From NCBI GenBank assembly GCA_947470185.1, contig CANIRZ010000003.1, positions 94,153 to 158,152 on the forward strand: a DNA stretch of 64,000 nucleotides. The letters are read 5' to 3'. Both the position numbers and the translations under genes were made by a program. Origin of the DNA: Sphingomonadales bacterium (lineage in GTDB: Bacteria; Pseudomonadota; Alphaproteobacteria; Sphingomonadales; Sphingomonadaceae). The notes under the pieces were generated by a model. That model searched no databases, had not been told where the DNA came from, and was given only the letters and a program-made list of their open reading frames with translations. Positions 7,868 through 17,609 of the stretch are shown in pieces (the stretch's first letter is position 1; the number at the start of each line of letters is the position of its first letter).

Positions 7868-8764
7868 TTATTTTGCGGCAGCAGCAATCCTGCTTTCGTA
7901 AGACGCGATAAATGTATTCAGCCGTTCCGGGTCTGGAGGGATTGGTCCTGAAAGCCGCTCGCCAACCTCGGTGTCGAGCAGACATGGCAGGACTTGTGGG
8001 TAGAGGCTTCCCGAGAGGGGATCGCCACCCTTCAGATCATGACTCCACAGTTCGCGCACTACCCCTTCGATCGGTTTGTAACGCACATCGTCTCCCGTCC
8101 AGCGTGTCGTGATCGCGCGACGGGTCAGCGGCGCGCTGTTCGCGCGTGATCCGTGCAGGATCATGGCATTGAACAGAATTGCGTCGCCCGGTTCCAGTTC
8201 CCAACTGAGGATATGATATTGGTCCCGATTGGCATCAATATCTGGCAGAGCCTCAACCTGTTCGTTGCTTGGCACCCGGCCTCCAACGCCAACTGCCTCA
8301 AACTTTTTTCCCCAAAGGTGCGATCCCGCTACGAATTCCAGGGCCGACCCGTCGGCGGTGACCGGTTCCATCGCTGTCCAGATCGACGCGATTTGAGAGC
8401 CCGCCAGCGGCCAGAACGTATGATCGTGATGCCAAGGCGTTCCTGTCCCGCCCAGCTTTTCCTTAATGAAAATCTGGTCATAAAAGAAATTGAGGCGCCC
8501 GGTCTTTAGCGCCTGCGCGACCGGCTTCGCAGTGGGTCCGAACAGCACGAAATCCCGGATAACATCATTCTGCATCCACTCATAGTAGGAGCCGTCAACT
8601 TTGATGCCGGTGCCAAGAACGCCCCGTTCCCGGATGGCATCGAGCTCCTTGGCAAGTAGGTTGATGCACTCAGTTGAATAAATTCCTCGCAGGCAAATAA
8701 CGCCATCGCGCGCGAAGTCTTCAATCTCGTTCGTGGTCAAATCACGATAGGGAGTTTGGTCCAT
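7868..8764 (-). CDS. PhyH-family Fe(II)/2-oxoglutarate dioxygenase
   Basis: A phytanoyl-CoA dioxygenase family protein of about 298 residues. The iron triad is visible: His and Asp in 'PWHHDHTFWP' and the distal His in 'MILHGSRANS', followed by an Arg-containing stretch for 2-oxoglutarate. The longest frame starts at 8845 but would overlap the upstream VOC gene. I chose ATG 8764, which gives the family-like 'MDQTPYRDLT' start with a weak GGAACGGA upstream; ATG 8791 is the alternative. The family hydroxylates small molecules or acyl-CoAs. It lies between the dioxygenase and CoA-transferase genes. A 150-base gap separates it from the latter. Confidence 0.85.
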   Translation of the reverse strand: MDQTPYRDLTTNEIEDFARDGVICLRGIYSTECINLLAKELDAIRERGVLGTGIKVDGSYYEWMQNDVIRDFVLFGPTAKPVAQALKTGRLNFFYDQIFIKEKLGGTGTPWHHDHTFWPLAGSQIASIWTAMEPVTADGSALEFVAGSHLWGKKFEAVGVGGRVPSNEQVEALPDIDANRDQYHILSWELEPGDAILFNAMILHGSRANSAPLTRRAITTRWTGDDVRYKPIEGVVRELWSHDLKGGDPLSGSLYPQVLPCLLDTEVGERLSGPIPPDPERLNTFIASYESRIAAAAK

Positions 8765-8808
8765 TAATCCGTTCCATTTGCTAAGTGTCATGAGCGCGAG
8801 CGCAGAAT

Positions 8809-9759
8809 CTAGGAAACAAAATCTGCCGGTGAAGGCGGTCCCCATTGGTGCCCCATCATTGTCGGCAGATCGGCCACATTCATGGGCGCGTGTGCGTCAA
8901 ACAGATCGCCGTCAGTCCAATGCTCAACGCGGTGGCCCCAAGGATCGCGCCAGTAGTCGAACACCTGACTGCCAAGGATGTGGCGTCCAACACCCCAGTC
9001 GTGGCTGTAACCTTTTGCCTCAAGGTGGCTGCTCCCCACCATCAGGTCGTCAAGATCGGCGACTTCGAACGCGGCGTGATGGAATTTTGGCGGTATGCCA
9101 GGAACCGACGCGAAATTGAGCGTATGATGGTCAACCGGTTCGTTGCCGCGATCACAGCGGATGAACAATGCGGCGAGATCGTCATTGGGTGCGCGAACCT
9201 CGTCCGAAATCAGTAGGCCGAAGCGGCTTAGCCACCAGTCCCAAGTCTTTTCCATGTCCGACACAGCTAGCACAACATGGCCAAGGCGGACGACGTGCGC
9301 GGGAGCTGCTGCCACGCGCTTCGCTGTGCCCTGACGTTCACGGCGCGATGTGATGTTCCACGGATAATTTGGTGCCTGAATTAATGTTGGCACGCGCTCC
9401 TTGCCTGATATGGCCTGAACGCGAAAGCCATCAGGATCGGTCATCTGCACCATCTGACCGCCTCCAGGGCCGGGTGCCGCCTCCACCGCAACACCTTCCA
9501 CGTCGGCAAGAGCCTTGAGATCATCAGCATCGCGCACACGAATGGCAAGGCTGACGAAGGCGGGTTCGCCTTCGACAGTTTCATGCAGAAAGGGCGCGTC
9601 ACCGATGCCGCGCATACGAAGCACCCCGTCGCGGGCATCTTCGGCTGCCGAGAGACCAAAATCCTCCAGAAAAGCCTTCATCTTCGCCAGATCAGGGACT
9701 GAAAAACGGACCGATTCCACGTCGACGGCCTTTGCGATCGATGATGAATTACTTGTCAT
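8809..9759 (-). CDS. Two-domain VOC extradiol-type dioxygenase
   Basis: A 316-residue vicinal-oxygen-chelate protein with two tandem glyoxalase/bleomycin-fold domains (about 12-120 and 155-285), the layout of type I extradiol ring-cleavage dioxygenases such as 2,3-dihydroxybiphenyl dioxygenase. The C-terminal domain has the metal triad His161 ('LGHVVLAV'), His228 ('KFHHAAFEV') and Glu279 ('GHRVEHW'). The N-terminal domain lacks it, as in the family. Predicted reaction: ring opening of a catechol-type intermediate with O2. It is encoded 18 bases after the flavin monooxygenase stop, so monooxygenase and dioxygenase probably act in sequence. The exact substrate is unknown. Confidence 0.85.
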   Translation of the reverse strand: MTSNSSSIAKAVDVESVRFSVPDLAKMKAFLEDFGLSAAEDARDGVLRMRGIGDAPFLHETVEGEPAFVSLAIRVRDADDLKALADVEGVAVEAAPGPGGGQMVQMTDPDGFRVQAISGKERVPTLIQAPNYPWNITSRRERQGTAKRVAAAPAHVVRLGHVVLAVSDMEKTWDWWLSRFGLLISDEVRAPNDDLAALFIRCDRGNEPVDHHTLNFASVPGIPPKFHHAAFEVADLDDLMVGSSHLEAKGYSHDWGVGRHILGSQVFDYWRDPWGHRVEHWTDGDLFDAHAPMNVADLPTMMGHQWGPPSPADFVS

Positions 9760-9777
9760 GAAACCTGCTCCTTTTTC

Positions 9778-11385
9778 TCATATAGTGTGTCGTGATCCGG
9801 TCGCCCGCTCCAACGCGCCGGTCCACCGATTGCCGCGCCATGCGACATGCTGATCGGGCCGGACGAGCGTCAGCATGGCGCCGTACAGCTCCGCAACTGG
9901 GACGCCGTGCGGCTCTATTACGGTTAGTGGCAAGCCAAGCGTTCGTGCGTCCGCTGCTGCTTTCTCTATGTCATCCGGATCGGCTCCATCGGCGACGACC
10001 AAGGTGAAGTCCTGACCAAACAGATCATAAAGCGAACGGCCATCCGTCATCCATGCGTGGGGTGCGAGGCAACCGGGGCGGGCACTCGGTACATAGACCT
10101 CGCTATTATGCGGCGGCAAGGGTGCCGTTTCAGCCTCGATGATCGGCGAGCTATGATAGCCAAGGCCAAGCACTGTCCCGAGCGTGTTGAACTCGCGGCC
10201 TTTGGAAGCCAGAATTCCTGCGCCAACCTTGGCCCGGATCGCGTCACCTTGCGGGGTGTCGTCCTCGATTTCGGGGGGCGTCGGCGCGACGTAGATGGCG
10301 TAGTTTGCCAGCGCCTCGTCAAGCACCGCGCGATGCACGGGGCGGCGTTCGGCTTCATAGCTGGCGACGAGGTCGTCTCCGCCCCAGCCTTGCAATGTTG
10401 CGGCGATTTTCCACCCCAAATCGACGCCATCGCCAACGCCCATGTTCATACCGTAACCGCCTGCTGGCGGATGCAGATGGCATGCGTCTCCCGCCAATAG
10501 GATGCGGCGATCTGCATAGCGGTCGGCCAATAATTCGCTTGCCGTCCAGGAGTCGGCGCTCAATATTTCAAAAGGCAGATTGATGCCGGTGCGCTCGCGG
10601 ATCAACGCGGCGGCAGCATCATGCGAAAGCGTCTCGCCTGGCTTGGCTCCGCCCGGCATAAAGGCCCAGATATCATCCCGATCCATAGGACCGAGAGCGC
10701 TAAACCCATCCTTGCCGATCTGCCAGTAAATGACGGCCGGGCCGTGGCCATGCGCCTCGGCCAAACCGGGCGCACGGAAGATGATGTTATAATGATGGGA
10801 CAGGCCATAACGGCCCTCCATCTTCGCACCAATAGCTGCGCGAACGGCACTCCGTGCGCCATCTGCACCAATCAAGTAACGGGCAACGACGGTTCGCTCC
10901 TGCCCATTTGAAGTCTTTATCGTTGCCGTCACATGCTCTTCGTCCTGCACAACTGAGACGAAGCTGGTGTCGAACTTGACTTCGACTTCAGGCAATGATC
11001 GCGCTTTTTCAAGCATCACCATTTCGAGTGTATATTGCGGCACCCATTGTGCATGTTCAGGATAGAACGGCGATTGCGCCGGCGCGGCATTGAATGCATC
11101 GGCAAACCGTGCGAGTTCATGCCCGGCAAGCCGGGTGACGAATATCATATTATTGGGGTAATCGATGCCGAAAGGAGCCTCTTTGGCAAGTGTGTCTGCG
11201 ATCCCCCAGCGCCGCAAATGGGTGCGCGTGCGGACATTGCTTGTCTTGGCACGGGGTGCAAGGCCGACGCGGATATTCTGTTCCACGAGCAACACGCGGA
11301 CACCGCGCGTCCCGAGTTCAATCGCTGCGGCTAGCCCGACGGGGCCAGCCCCGATGATAAGAACTTCGGTTTCGATGTCCGGCAT
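9778..11385 (-). CDS. Flavin-dependent aromatic hydroxylase (MhpA/TfdB type)
   Basis: A 535-residue class A flavoprotein monooxygenase. FAD-binding 'IGAGPVGLAAAIELG' is at the N terminus, 'LIGADGARSAVR' (the DG motif) near residue 170, and 'LLAGDACHLHPPAGGYGMN' (the GD motif) near 295. A C-terminal thioredoxin-like domain matches the phenol/3-(3-hydroxyphenyl)propionate hydroxylase branch. It would hydroxylate an aromatic ring using NAD(P)H and O2. The start is ATG 11385, overlapping the upstream gene's TGA by one base; a TTG sits one codon earlier. It precedes the extradiol dioxygenase in the operon. Confidence 0.88.
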   Translation of the reverse strand: MPDIETEVLIIGAGPVGLAAAIELGTRGVRVLLVEQNIRVGLAPRAKTSNVRTRTHLRRWGIADTLAKEAPFGIDYPNNMIFVTRLAGHELARFADAFNAAPAQSPFYPEHAQWVPQYTLEMVMLEKARSLPEVEVKFDTSFVSVVQDEEHVTATIKTSNGQERTVVARYLIGADGARSAVRAAIGAKMEGRYGLSHHYNIIFRAPGLAEAHGHGPAVIYWQIGKDGFSALGPMDRDDIWAFMPGGAKPGETLSHDAAAALIRERTGINLPFEILSADSWTASELLADRYADRRILLAGDACHLHPPAGGYGMNMGVGDGVDLGWKIAATLQGWGGDDLVASYEAERRPVHRAVLDEALANYAIYVAPTPPEIEDDTPQGDAIRAKVGAGILASKGREFNTLGTVLGLGYHSSPIIEAETAPLPPHNSEVYVPSARPGCLAPHAWMTDGRSLYDLFGQDFTLVVADGADPDDIEKAAADARTLGLPLTVIEPHGVPVAELYGAMLTLVRPDQHVAWRGNRWTGALERATGSRHTI

Positions 11386-12512
11386 CAATAGGGTTCACCT
11401 ATCGTCGCAAATGCCTTGGTGAGCAGCGCTACATTCTCGGACGGCGGGGCATTCTCCTGTTCAAGCTGGCCGAGCCTGACGCTGGTTTCGACGACAAGCT
11501 TTACCCGCTCAAACCGCCGCGTCATGAACATGTCCAGCGCCTCGGGCAGTGTTTCTGCTGCTGCGATACACTGCCCCAGCACAACAGCGTCTTCCACGGC
11601 CATCCCGCCGCCCATCCCCATATGCGCGCTCGTGGCATGAGCGGCATCGCCGATGACGAGGGTCCGACCTTTGTGCCAAGGGTTTTGAAGGAGAAGCCAA
11701 TCGAAGGGGCGGCCGATCAACTCGGATGTTTCATCAAGACGGCTGCGCAACTCTTTCATGGCCGGAGCGGACATAGAATCGAGCAGTGCCGTAAAAAGAG
11801 ACCTAACTTTCGCGTCGGAAACCCTGCCCGCCTCAGGCACGTTGAATACCGCTGGGATATAAACAAGACCTTGCGGCAGATAGTAAAAGCCCAGCTTCCC
11901 CACCTCGGACATATACCAGCCCTCATCTTGAACCTGCGGCCCAGGAGCCATCCAGCGAATGCTCAGCTGGCCCGAATATTGCGGCTTGGGCGCGTCGGGG
12001 AAAATGAGATCGCGCGTTTTTGAATTGATACCATCAGCGGCAACGAAGAGGTCGTACCTGCCTGTCTCGCCATCAGTAAAGGTAACGTCCACGCCGTCTG
12101 CGCCGTCTTCGAAGCTTTCATAGCTTACACCCTTGCGGACACGGACACCTAAGCGTTCGGCTTCTCTTTGGACAACGTCGAGAAACGCGGGGCGATAGAC
12201 GCCGACACCGTCGACTGCGCCGGGCCAAGTCGGCCGCTGCGGCCCGGGATTGGTTATTTCACCCGTTGTGGAATTGCGAAACGATGCAGCGGTGCTGCCA
12301 AGCGCTGGCCGGCCCGTTGCGTATACTTCGTCAAATATCCCGAGCTCAACCAGTGCCATAGCCGCACGGCCCGAAAAGGCCAGCGATGCACCGAGGGGCA
12401 CATGCGCCAACTCGACAACATCAACCTTGACGCCTGCCTTTGCCAGCGCGATGGCGGCATTCATTCCGGCGATGCTTCCGCCAACGATCAATGCGGTTGA
12501 GATACAGGCCAT
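11385..12512 (-). CDS. FAD-dependent monooxygenase (salicylate hydroxylase-like)
   Basis: A 375-residue class A flavoprotein. 'ALIVGGSIAGMNAAIALA' binds FAD at the N terminus, 'LFVAADGINSKTRDLI' is the DG motif and 'LVIGDAAHATSAHMGMGGG' the GD motif. Length and motifs fit the salicylate/6-hydroxynicotinate hydroxylase group, which often hydroxylate with ring decarboxylation. The frame extends upstream to 12605, but that would run inside the preceding gene; ATG 12512 follows its stop by 2 bases and gives a normal N terminus. The presence of two different monooxygenases suggests two successive hydroxylations. Confidence 0.85.
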   Translation of the reverse strand: MACISTALIVGGSIAGMNAAIALAKAGVKVDVVELAHVPLGASLAFSGRAAMALVELGIFDEVYATGRPALGSTAASFRNSTTGEITNPGPQRPTWPGAVDGVGVYRPAFLDVVQREAERLGVRVRKGVSYESFEDGADGVDVTFTDGETGRYDLFVAADGINSKTRDLIFPDAPKPQYSGQLSIRWMAPGPQVQDEGWYMSEVGKLGFYYLPQGLVYIPAVFNVPEAGRVSDAKVRSLFTALLDSMSAPAMKELRSRLDETSELIGRPFDWLLLQNPWHKGRTLVIGDAAHATSAHMGMGGGMAVEDAVVLGQCIAAAETLPEALDMFMTRRFERVKLVVETSVRLGQLEQENAPPSENVALLTKAFATIGEPY

Positions 12513-12514
12513 TG

Positions 12515-13231
12515 CTAGCTCCCTTTTTTCTTGAATGTGTCGAACTGAGTCTGACGGAACATCGCGGCTCCCCCTTGCATGACGGGCGAGCCGTGCATCA
12601 CGCAAATCTTGTCGAAATCGAATGTGCCTAGCTTGGCAATGCTGGCGAGTGCCAACTGCGGATCTTCGGTCGCGACGGGAAGCTTGAGGCCCCGGCGATT
12701 GGCGAAGGCATCCGCCGGGAACAGCACACCACCGTGACGCGCCCAGTGAAAGGCAAGTTGTCCGTTGCAGTGCCCCGGAATGTGAATGGCTGTCATATCA
12801 GGCGCGAAATCGGGGCGGTCGCCATCTTCGATCAACCGGTCCACTTTAACCGGCTCGACGGTCGCGACTTTGCCAGCGAGAATTTTAGATAGGATAAGGT
12901 TTCGCCATCCGGGCGACGGACACATGCCATCGCGCATCGTAGTGCCGGCCTCCATCATCGGCGCGTCGAGCGGGTGGGCCCAGACGATTGCTCCGGTTTC
13001 GCGTTTCAGCGCAGCGGCGCTGCCAATATGATCGGGATGGCAATGCGTAAGCACGATATGCCGCACATCGTCTGGTGCTTTGCCCAACGAGCGCACGGCA
13101 TCAAGGATCTTGGACGCACGACCCGGGAAGCCGGTGTCCAGAACGACGAGCCCTGCATCCGTTTTCAGGATGTAGACATTGACCAAACCGGGCAAGATAT
13201 ACAGATCGTCGGCAAGCTGCTTCAAAGCCAT
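12515..13231 (-). CDS. Metallo-beta-lactamase-fold hydrolase
   Basis: A 238-residue MBL-fold protein. The zinc motif 'THCHPDHIGSA' is near residue 66, 'IHIPGHCNGQLAFHW' gives the next His, and 'DAFANRRG' the bridging Asp. 'GLVVLDTGFPGR' is the usual strand before the motif. Members of this branch hydrolyse thioesters, lactones or similar bonds. The ATG at 13231 is preferred over upstream frame because AAAGGG lies about 12 bases before it and the first helices fit. In this operon it may open a lactone or a CoA ester made by the oxygenases (inference). Confidence 0.85.
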   Translation of the reverse strand: MALKQLADDLYILPGLVNVYILKTDAGLVVLDTGFPGRASKILDAVRSLGKAPDDVRHIVLTHCHPDHIGSAAALKRETGAIVWAHPLDAPMMEAGTTMRDGMCPSPGWRNLILSKILAGKVATVEPVKVDRLIEDGDRPDFAPDMTAIHIPGHCNGQLAFHWARHGGVLFPADAFANRRGLKLPVATEDPQLALASIAKLGTFDFDKICVMHGSPVMQGGAAMFRQTQFDTFKKKGS

Positions 13232-13247
13232 ACTGTTGCTACCCTTT

Positions 13248-13907
13248 TCACGAAACCAGACATTCGGCACCGGCACCTTCGAGCCATTGCCCCATCCGAA
13301 CATTTAGCGCTTCAATTTCCGGACCTCTTGTGCCGGGCAGATTATTGTAGACGGCAAAGCCGACCTTGGCTTGCAGATAAGCGAGATGGCGATAACCGAC
13401 GGGGAAGCTAGTCAGTAATTCTTGGTCGAGTTCAGGCACTTTTGCGGGATGGACCGGAGTCATCCGGTCCATCTCATAGACCGGTTGCCGGTGAACGATG
13501 CCCCATCGTCCGTCGCGCTTTTCCAACGCATCAATGAAACGACCAAGACAGGTTACGTCGACCTCGATACCGTCTATGTCGCCGCGTTGCACGATCTGCA
13601 TTTTCGAGTGCGCCACAGCGCGTATGCCCTGCACATCTACGCTTGCACCGCCGAGCGAATGGAGGCCGATAATGCCTTGGTCAAATCCCTTTCGACACCC
13701 GGCGATGAATTCAGCGGCACTCGCCTGAAACCAGGTCGCATGCATACGGCCGTCATCATGCCAGACGGTGGCAAACCGCGCCCAATCGCCCGCATCGCGC
13801 CAAAGCACCCAATTTTGCAGAAGTTCATGAATAGCGAACCGGTCCAGCGCACCTTCGGTGACGGGCTTCTGCTCGGATTGTTGTTCGTCCACGGCATTTA
13901 TTAGCAT
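13248..13907 (-). CDS. SnoaL/NTF2-like protein, first gene of operon
   Basis: A 219-residue protein with a SnoaL-like (NTF2 fold) domain in its first 150 residues: 'ALDRFAIHELLQNWVLWRDAGDW', 'WHDDGRMHATWF' and 'CLGRFIDALEKRDGRWGI'. This fold is used by small isomerases, cyclases, dehydratases and by beta subunits of ring hydroxylases. The C-terminal 65 residues are an extension I cannot assign. It heads the minus-strand module A operon (13907 down to 4801), divergent from the LysR gene. Its promoter must lie in 13908-14034, where the LysR-box candidate is found. Confidence 0.75.
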   Translation of the reverse strand: MLINAVDEQQSEQKPVTEGALDRFAIHELLQNWVLWRDAGDWARFATVWHDDGRMHATWFQASAAEFIAGCRKGFDQGIIGLHSLGGASVDVQGIRAVAHSKMQIVQRGDIDGIEVDVTCLGRFIDALEKRDGRWGIVHRQPVYEMDRMTPVHPAKVPELDQELLTSFPVGYRHLAYLQAKVGFAVYNNLPGTRGPEIEALNVRMGQWLEGAGAECLVS

Positions 13908-13972
13908 ATCATAGCCATCCTCTCAGCGCAGTTGATTATCGGAACGGGACCATTGCAATAAGATGCCAATTG

Positions 13973-13994
13973 CCTAAGGTTGTTACCAATTAGG
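13973..13994. promoter_or_regulatory. LysR-type operator candidate
   Basis: CCTAA-N12-TTAGG is an interrupted inverted repeat in the 127-base gap between the SnoaL gene and the divergent LysR gene, where a LysR regulator normally binds. An inner GGT/ACC pair extends the symmetry. Its position, 41-62 bases before the LysR start, suits autoregulation plus activation of the catabolic operon. Confidence 0.5.
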
Positions 13995-14034
13995 TATAGG
14001 GAGGGGGTGCAAAGACTGGCACCTCGAGCGCGAT

Positions 14035-14952
14035 ATGAAACTGCATCATCTGCGAAATGTAGTCGCCGTTGTAGAAAGGGGGAGCCTGCGCGCGGGTGCC
14101 AAGCATTTGGGCCTTGCACAACCTGCAGTATCGCGGAGCATTAAGGAGCTGGAACAGGAGCTCGGGCTCATTCTGTTTGAGCGCAATAAGTTTGGCATGA
14201 CGCTGACCCACGCAGGCGAAGTCTTCGTTAGGCGCGCAAAGGCTATACAGGCGGAATTCGCACGAACGCTTGAGGAAATGGAGCATCTCAAGGGAGAAGA
14301 TCGGGGATTGATCACGGTCGGGTGTTCGAGCGCCGCGTTGATCGCGATGGTGCCGACAATCGTAAGCAAGTTCCATGTCAAATATCCCAATATCCGCATA
14401 AAATTGCTTGAAGGCTCGCTGCCAATGCTCGAAACCCAGATCAGGGATGGGCTTATCGATCTCTATTATGGCCCGGTTACTGGTGGTTTCGTTGACCCGG
14501 CGCTTCTAATCGAGACTTTGTTTGAAAATGAGCGGATGATCATTGGTCGCAAAGATCACCCGCTGCGCTTCGCCACATCGCTACAGGATCTCGTTGGTGC
14601 GTCTTGGGTGACGACGCCAATGGCAATAGACAGCGACAGCGAAGTAAACAGCGTCTTCGCAGCCGCCGGCCTTCCTGCACCGCGGATCGTCATGCAGGCA
14701 TCGTCGGCGATGAATTTGGCCGTAATTGTTGCGACATCTGAACTGCTTGCGCCCGTTCCACAGCAGTGGATGGAGATTATTCGAGCCACCGGGCTTATGG
14801 AGCGCATTCCCGTCCACGAGGTATCCAAGGCCCCCCGAATCTGCGCGGTACGGCGCGCCAATATTCCGCTGACACCTGCGTCTGAATTTTTGAACGATCT
14901 GGCGATGCGCGCAGCTTCAACATATGCGTACAAAAACCGTGACATAGCCTGA
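14035..14952 (+). CDS. LysR-family transcription regulator
   Basis: A 305-residue LysR regulator. The N-terminal winged helix ('MKLHHLRNVVAVVERGSLR', 'AQPAVSRSIKELEQELG', 'LFERNKFGMTLTHAGEVF') is intact, followed by a periplasmic-binding-protein-like effector domain ('LITVGCSSAALIAMVP' onward). It resembles GbpR/CbbR-type regulators of aromatic and sugar catabolism. It is divergent from the minus-strand operon and just upstream of the plus-strand transport operon, so it probably senses the pathway substrate or an intermediate and activates both. The effector is not identifiable from sequence. Confidence 0.9.
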   Translation: MKLHHLRNVVAVVERGSLRAGAKHLGLAQPAVSRSIKELEQELGLILFERNKFGMTLTHAGEVFVRRAKAIQAEFARTLEEMEHLKGEDRGLITVGCSSAALIAMVPTIVSKFHVKYPNIRIKLLEGSLPMLETQIRDGLIDLYYGPVTGGFVDPALLIETLFENERMIIGRKDHPLRFATSLQDLVGASWVTTPMAIDSDSEVNSVFAAAGLPAPRIVMQASSAMNLAVIVATSELLAPVPQQWMEIIRATGLMERIPVHEVSKAPRICAVRRANIPLTPASEFLNDLAMRAASTYAYKNRDIA

Positions 14953-15218
14953 CACGAATTGATATTCTCCCCCGCGCAGTCATTGATTGTCGCTTTTGCA
15001 GCCAGATCCCGATTTCATCGCGCATCGAAAGTCCTCCCGATACCTTACGGGTAACAACATCTGTCAAATGCCATCTTTGCTATCGGTTGCCCTCGGCTAA
15101 TGACAGATGTGGAGCGACCGGAAATGGCAGCACGGGATTCACAAATCCTCAATGCACCATGCGGCGCGAACAAAATGACAAGCTACCCAGAATGGTAGCA
15201 ATAAATGGAGGAGAGGTT

Positions 15219-17594
15219 ATGTCAATTTCGCGCAAAACTTGGCTTTTGTATTCAGCCGCCGTTCTGCTGTCGCCCGTCGCAGCGGCCGCGCAGGAGTCTG
15301 ATCCAGCTACGAACCCTTCAGCCCAAGACAATGAAGGGCTGGAAGAAATCGTCGTCACTGCGCAGCAGCGCGACGAAAATCTTCAGAAAGCAGCAGTTGC
15401 GCTCTCTGTCGTGACCGGAGCGGACCTTCAGAAATCCGGCATTGTCGGGGTAGATACGCTGCAGAAGTCTGTGCCTGCGCTGCAGGTTGCGAACGGCTCT
15501 GTAGGCAATTTCATCTTCATCCGCGGCGTTGGCAGCTTCTCGGTCTCGCCGACCAGCGACCCTGCTGTGGCGTTTAACTATGACGGCGTTTATGTTGGTC
15601 GTACGGGCTCAACCACCGGCGCACTATTCGACCTCGAACGCGTTGAAGTGCTGAAAGGTCCGCAAGGCACGCTTTATGGACGGAACGCGACCGCTGGCGC
15701 TATTAACATTTTGCCAAGCCAACCCCGTCTCGGTGAGACATCCGGCTATGCCTCTGCGGGCTATGGCAACTATGACGCCTTAAGCCTCGAAGGCGCGATC
15801 AATGTGGCGGCGGGAGACAATGCCGGACTGCGTTTCTCCGGCATTTATGCACAGCATGATGGATATTTGCGAGACGGTACAAGCTCGGACAAGACGTTGG
15901 GTTTGCGCGGGCAGCTCAAGGTCGAGCTTGACCCAAGACTGACGGTTCGCATTGCTGCCGACTTCTCGCATCAGGGCGGGACATCAACCGGATCAACCTA
16001 CATTGGCAGATATGCTTTCAATCCATTGGCAGGTGCTTTTGCCTTTACGCCCTCGAACCTTCCGGTTTCGGAAGGACTCTTCACCCCAGCTGCTGAGGCT
16101 TTCCGCCGAACCGGTGCTGCTGGTAACATTGCGGGACGGTTCAACGATTCGCTCAGTGTTCCGCAATATGTCGACTCTGACATCTACGGCGTTTCGGCGC
16201 ACATCGATTATGAGACCTCGATTGGCACAATCAGCCTGATCCCGGCCTGGCGGCATTCGTTGCGCGACATCCTGAGCACAGGTGCGGCGCAGCTTGTCGG
16301 CAACATATCCGAAGCCGATCAAACCTCTCTTGAGGTTCGGCTTGTCGGACCGTCGGGCGGGACGATCGATTATATCCTCGGCGCTTATTATTTCAGCGAG
16401 GATATTGACGACGATACCCACAACACCGCGGGCACACAGGCTTCCTTCCAGCTCACTAAGACGCGCACGCGCTCACCATCGGCTTATGGTCGTCTGACTT
16501 TTAACGCCACTGACACGCTGCGTTTCACGGGCGGCGTCCGCTACACGAACGACAAGAAAAATTTCACGAACTCGACCCGGACATTGGCGCTGCTTTGCAC
16601 GATTCCGGCTGCGTCGGGCGGCTGCCCCAATGTGGCACTGCTCCCCTATACCACGACATTCGAGGACCAGCCGGTTCGTCCTGCGACATCGGGTGCCGTT
16701 ATACCAATTGCCAACGGCGGAGCGGTCCGCCGCGTTGATTCGGCGGCGATAGGTCAATTCAACGTTGGTAAAGTTACCTATCGCGGGGCAGTGGAGTTCG
16801 ACATTGCGCCACGATCTTTGCTCTACGCCAGCTTGGAGACGGGGTACAGAGCCGGAGGCTTTAACCCTGACACACCTTATGGTCCAGAGAGCATCACCGC
16901 CTATACCATCGGCTCGAAGAACCGCTTTTTCGACAACCGGCTTCAGCTCAACATCGAAGGCTTCTACTGGAAGTATCGCGATCAGCAGCTTAGCTATCTC
17001 GGGATCAACTCGTTGAACGCTGTCGGGCTACTGACCCGTAATATTGGGCGTTCCGTGGCCAAGGGCATCGAAGTGGAAGCACTCGCCCAAGTCACTCCGT
17101 CGACGCTGCTTAGGGCAAATGTCCAGTATCTCGACAGCGTGTATAAGTCGTTCACCTACGTCACGCCGGCGCGGCCATTTACCGGATGCGCAACGACACC
17201 ATCGGCATCGCCCTCCGGCGCGCCATTCACAGTCAACTGCGCCGGATTTCCTTTGTTCAATGCCCCGAAATGGACAGTGAACCTCGGCGCGCAGCAGCGA
17301 CTTACGCTCGGTGACAATCTCGAACTGGTGGTCGAGGCAGACACGCAGTATCGATCGGGCCGCTACACCAATTTCACGCTCACCGCACAGGATTACCAAG
17401 GCAGCACTTGGGTTTCCAATGCGCAGGCAACGCTCCTCGTCGACGACGGACGATTTGCGGTTTCGGCGTTTGTTCGAAATATCGAGAACGACCGCTACCA
17501 GACCTTTGCCACACAGGTCCCTGCGTCTAACCTTTATGTTTCAATTAATTCGCAGCCGCGCACATACGGCATGCGGGTATCAACAAAGTTTTAA
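15219..17594 (+). CDS. TonB-dependent outer-membrane receptor
   Basis: A 791-residue TonB-dependent receptor. The signal peptide runs to about residue 26 ('LLSPVAAAAQ'), the TonB box is 'LEEIVVTAQQRDE', then comes the plug domain ('FIFIRGVGSFS', 'ERVEVLKGPQGTLYGRNATAG') and a 22-strand-type barrel ending in 'YGMRVSTKF' with the terminal Phe needed for BAM. Start ATG 15219 has a strong GGAGGAGAGG upstream; the frame's earlier start at 15087 lacks one. Such receptors in sphingomonads often import aromatic or other carbon substrates. It leads an operon with a hydrolase and an aromatic-acid MFS carrier, supporting carbon-source uptake rather than siderophore uptake. Confidence 0.92.
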   Translation: MSISRKTWLLYSAAVLLSPVAAAAQESDPATNPSAQDNEGLEEIVVTAQQRDENLQKAAVALSVVTGADLQKSGIVGVDTLQKSVPALQVANGSVGNFIFIRGVGSFSVSPTSDPAVAFNYDGVYVGRTGSTTGALFDLERVEVLKGPQGTLYGRNATAGAINILPSQPRLGETSGYASAGYGNYDALSLEGAINVAAGDNAGLRFSGIYAQHDGYLRDGTSSDKTLGLRGQLKVELDPRLTVRIAADFSHQGGTSTGSTYIGRYAFNPLAGAFAFTPSNLPVSEGLFTPAAEAFRRTGAAGNIAGRFNDSLSVPQYVDSDIYGVSAHIDYETSIGTISLIPAWRHSLRDILSTGAAQLVGNISEADQTSLEVRLVGPSGGTIDYILGAYYFSEDIDDDTHNTAGTQASFQLTKTRTRSPSAYGRLTFNATDTLRFTGGVRYTNDKKNFTNSTRTLALLCTIPAASGGCPNVALLPYTTTFEDQPVRPATSGAVIPIANGGAVRRVDSAAIGQFNVGKVTYRGAVEFDIAPRSLLYASLETGYRAGGFNPDTPYGPESITAYTIGSKNRFFDNRLQLNIEGFYWKYRDQQLSYLGINSLNAVGLLTRNIGRSVAKGIEVEALAQVTPSTLLRANVQYLDSVYKSFTYVTPARPFTGCATTPSASPSGAPFTVNCAGFPLFNAPKWTVNLGAQQRLTLGDNLELVVEADTQYRSGRYTNFTLTAQDYQGSTWVSNAQATLLVDDGRFAVSAFVRNIENDRYQTFATQVPASNLYVSINSQPRTYGMRVSTKF

Positions 17595-17609
17595 CGCGAG
17601 GACATTCGG

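Noticed and set aside
6899..7951. 350-codon plus-strand frame
   Set aside because: Shadow of the CoA-transferase A gene; its length only reflects GC-rich codon use on the minus strand.
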